DNA from: Rhodocyclaceae bacterium
GTDB lineage: Bacteria > Pseudomonadota > Gammaproteobacteria > Burkholderiales > Rhodocyclaceae
NCBI GenBank assembly: GCA_025361105.1
Contig: JANYAW010000260.1
Coordinates: forward strand, 1-14,174
Direction: 5' to 3'
Length of the DNA: 14,174 bases
Positions 13,659 through 14,174 of the stretch are shown here, one piece after another. The notes under the pieces were generated by a model. That model was not told the origin of the DNA, ran no database searches, and saw only the letters and a list, made by a program, of their open reading frames with translations. Position 1 is the stretch's first letter, and each line of letters begins with the position of its first letter. The position numbers were made by a program, and so were the translations under genes.

Positions 13659-14174
13659 ATGTCAACCGAAGAACAAAACTTATCTGCCGCCGCGCTCGAA
13701 TATCACGAATGGCCGACCCCCGGAAAAATCGCCGTTGTGCCGACCAAAGGGCTGACCAATCAACGTGATCTTGCGCTGGCTTATTCGCCCGGCGTAGCTG
13801 CAGCGTGCAATGCGATTGTCGACGATCCAGCCATGGCCAGTCGCCTGACCTCGCGTGCTAATTTGGTGGGTGTGATTACCAATGGTACGGCGGTGTTGGG
13901 CTTGGGCAATATCGGACCTCTGGCTGCCAAGCCGGTGATGGAAGGCAAGGCGGTGTTGTTCAAGAAATTTGCCGGCATTGATGTATTCGATATCGAATTG
14001 CACGAACCTGATGCCGACCAGTTGATTGAGCATATCGCTGCGATGGAGCCGACCTTCGGCGGCATCAATTTGGAAGACATCAAGGCACCGGAATGTTTTT
14101 ACATCGAAGCCAAGTTGCGCGAACGCATGAAAATTCCGGTGTTTCACGATGACCAGCACGGCACGGCGATTGTG
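13659..14174 (+). CDS. maeB: NADP-dependent malic enzyme, N-terminal part
   Basis: Oxidatively decarboxylates malate to pyruvate in the cytosol, supplying NADPH. The 172 codons visible run open to the right edge. The start MSTEEQNLSAAALEYHEWPTPGKIAVVPTK is interrupted by no stop, and ALEYH is the usual beginning of the MaeB-type malic domain. Further family blocks are LAYSPGVAAAC (43-53 region), GNGTAVLGLGNIG in the form TNGTAVLGLGNIG, GINLEDIKAPECF and HDDQHGTAIV, which holds metal-binding Asp residues. MaeB-type enzymes usually carry a C-terminal phosphotransacetylase-like domain, which would lie outside the window. The ATG at 13659 fits the family start; no clear ribosome-binding site is visible. 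Confidence 0.95.
   Translation, partial: MSTEEQNLSAAALEYHEWPTPGKIAVVPTKGLTNQRDLALAYSPGVAAACNAIVDDPAMASRLTSRANLVGVITNGTAVLGLGNIGPLAAKPVMEGKAVLFKKFAGIDVFDIELHEPDADQLIEHIAAMEPTFGGINLEDIKAPECFYIEAKLRERMKIPVFHDDQHGTAIV

Overview
The window (about 14.2 kb, moderately GC-rich) looks like chromosomal DNA of a betaproteobacterium. The main reason is the gene order leuS-lptE-holA-proA, which I know as typical of that class. The FecR/SPOR, UvrD, MAPEG and MaeB-type proteins also read as betaproteobacterial. There are no tRNA or rRNA genes, CRISPR arrays, phage genes or transposases. No gene-free stretch exceeds 300 bases.

Region 1 (1-8825, minus strand) is one run of seven co-directional genes. In transcription order they are leuS (leucyl-tRNA synthetase), lptE (LPS-assembly lipoprotein), holA (DNA polymerase III delta), proA (gamma-glutamyl phosphate reductase), a class III CoA-transferase, a TAXI-type TRAP solute-binding protein and a fused TRAP permease that runs off the left edge. 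The first four are housekeeping genes. The last three look like an appended uptake-and-activation module for an organic acid: binding protein, secondary transporter, CoA-transferase. A TATAAT box upstream of leuS is the best promoter candidate.

Region 2 (8826-12693, plus strand) holds a secreted FecR-domain protein with a C-terminal SPOR-like segment, the DNA helicase UvrD and a small MAPEG-family membrane protein. Region 3 (12694-14174) holds an orphan ParA-type ATPase on the minus strand. It is divergent from a malic enzyme gene (MaeB type) that runs off the right edge.

The most unusual signal is a short dispersed repeat present in four places: the proA/CoA-transferase junction, inside leuS, inside uvrD, and between parA and the malic enzyme gene. 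Two copies share an exact 18-base core (CGTCAGTTGGTGCTGGTG). Three share a right half close to GACACGCCGTTA. The two copies inside clear coding sequence keep the frame open and sit at points where the protein families are variable, so the element seems to be tolerated as an in-frame peptide insertion. Other oddities are a HolA about 45-50 residues short, with a perfect 14-base palindrome at the apparent junction, a TMSKS in place of KMSKS in LeuRS, and a glycine-rich insertion in UvrD. I did not find a clearly new multi-gene system; the repeat family is the best candidate for something undescribed.
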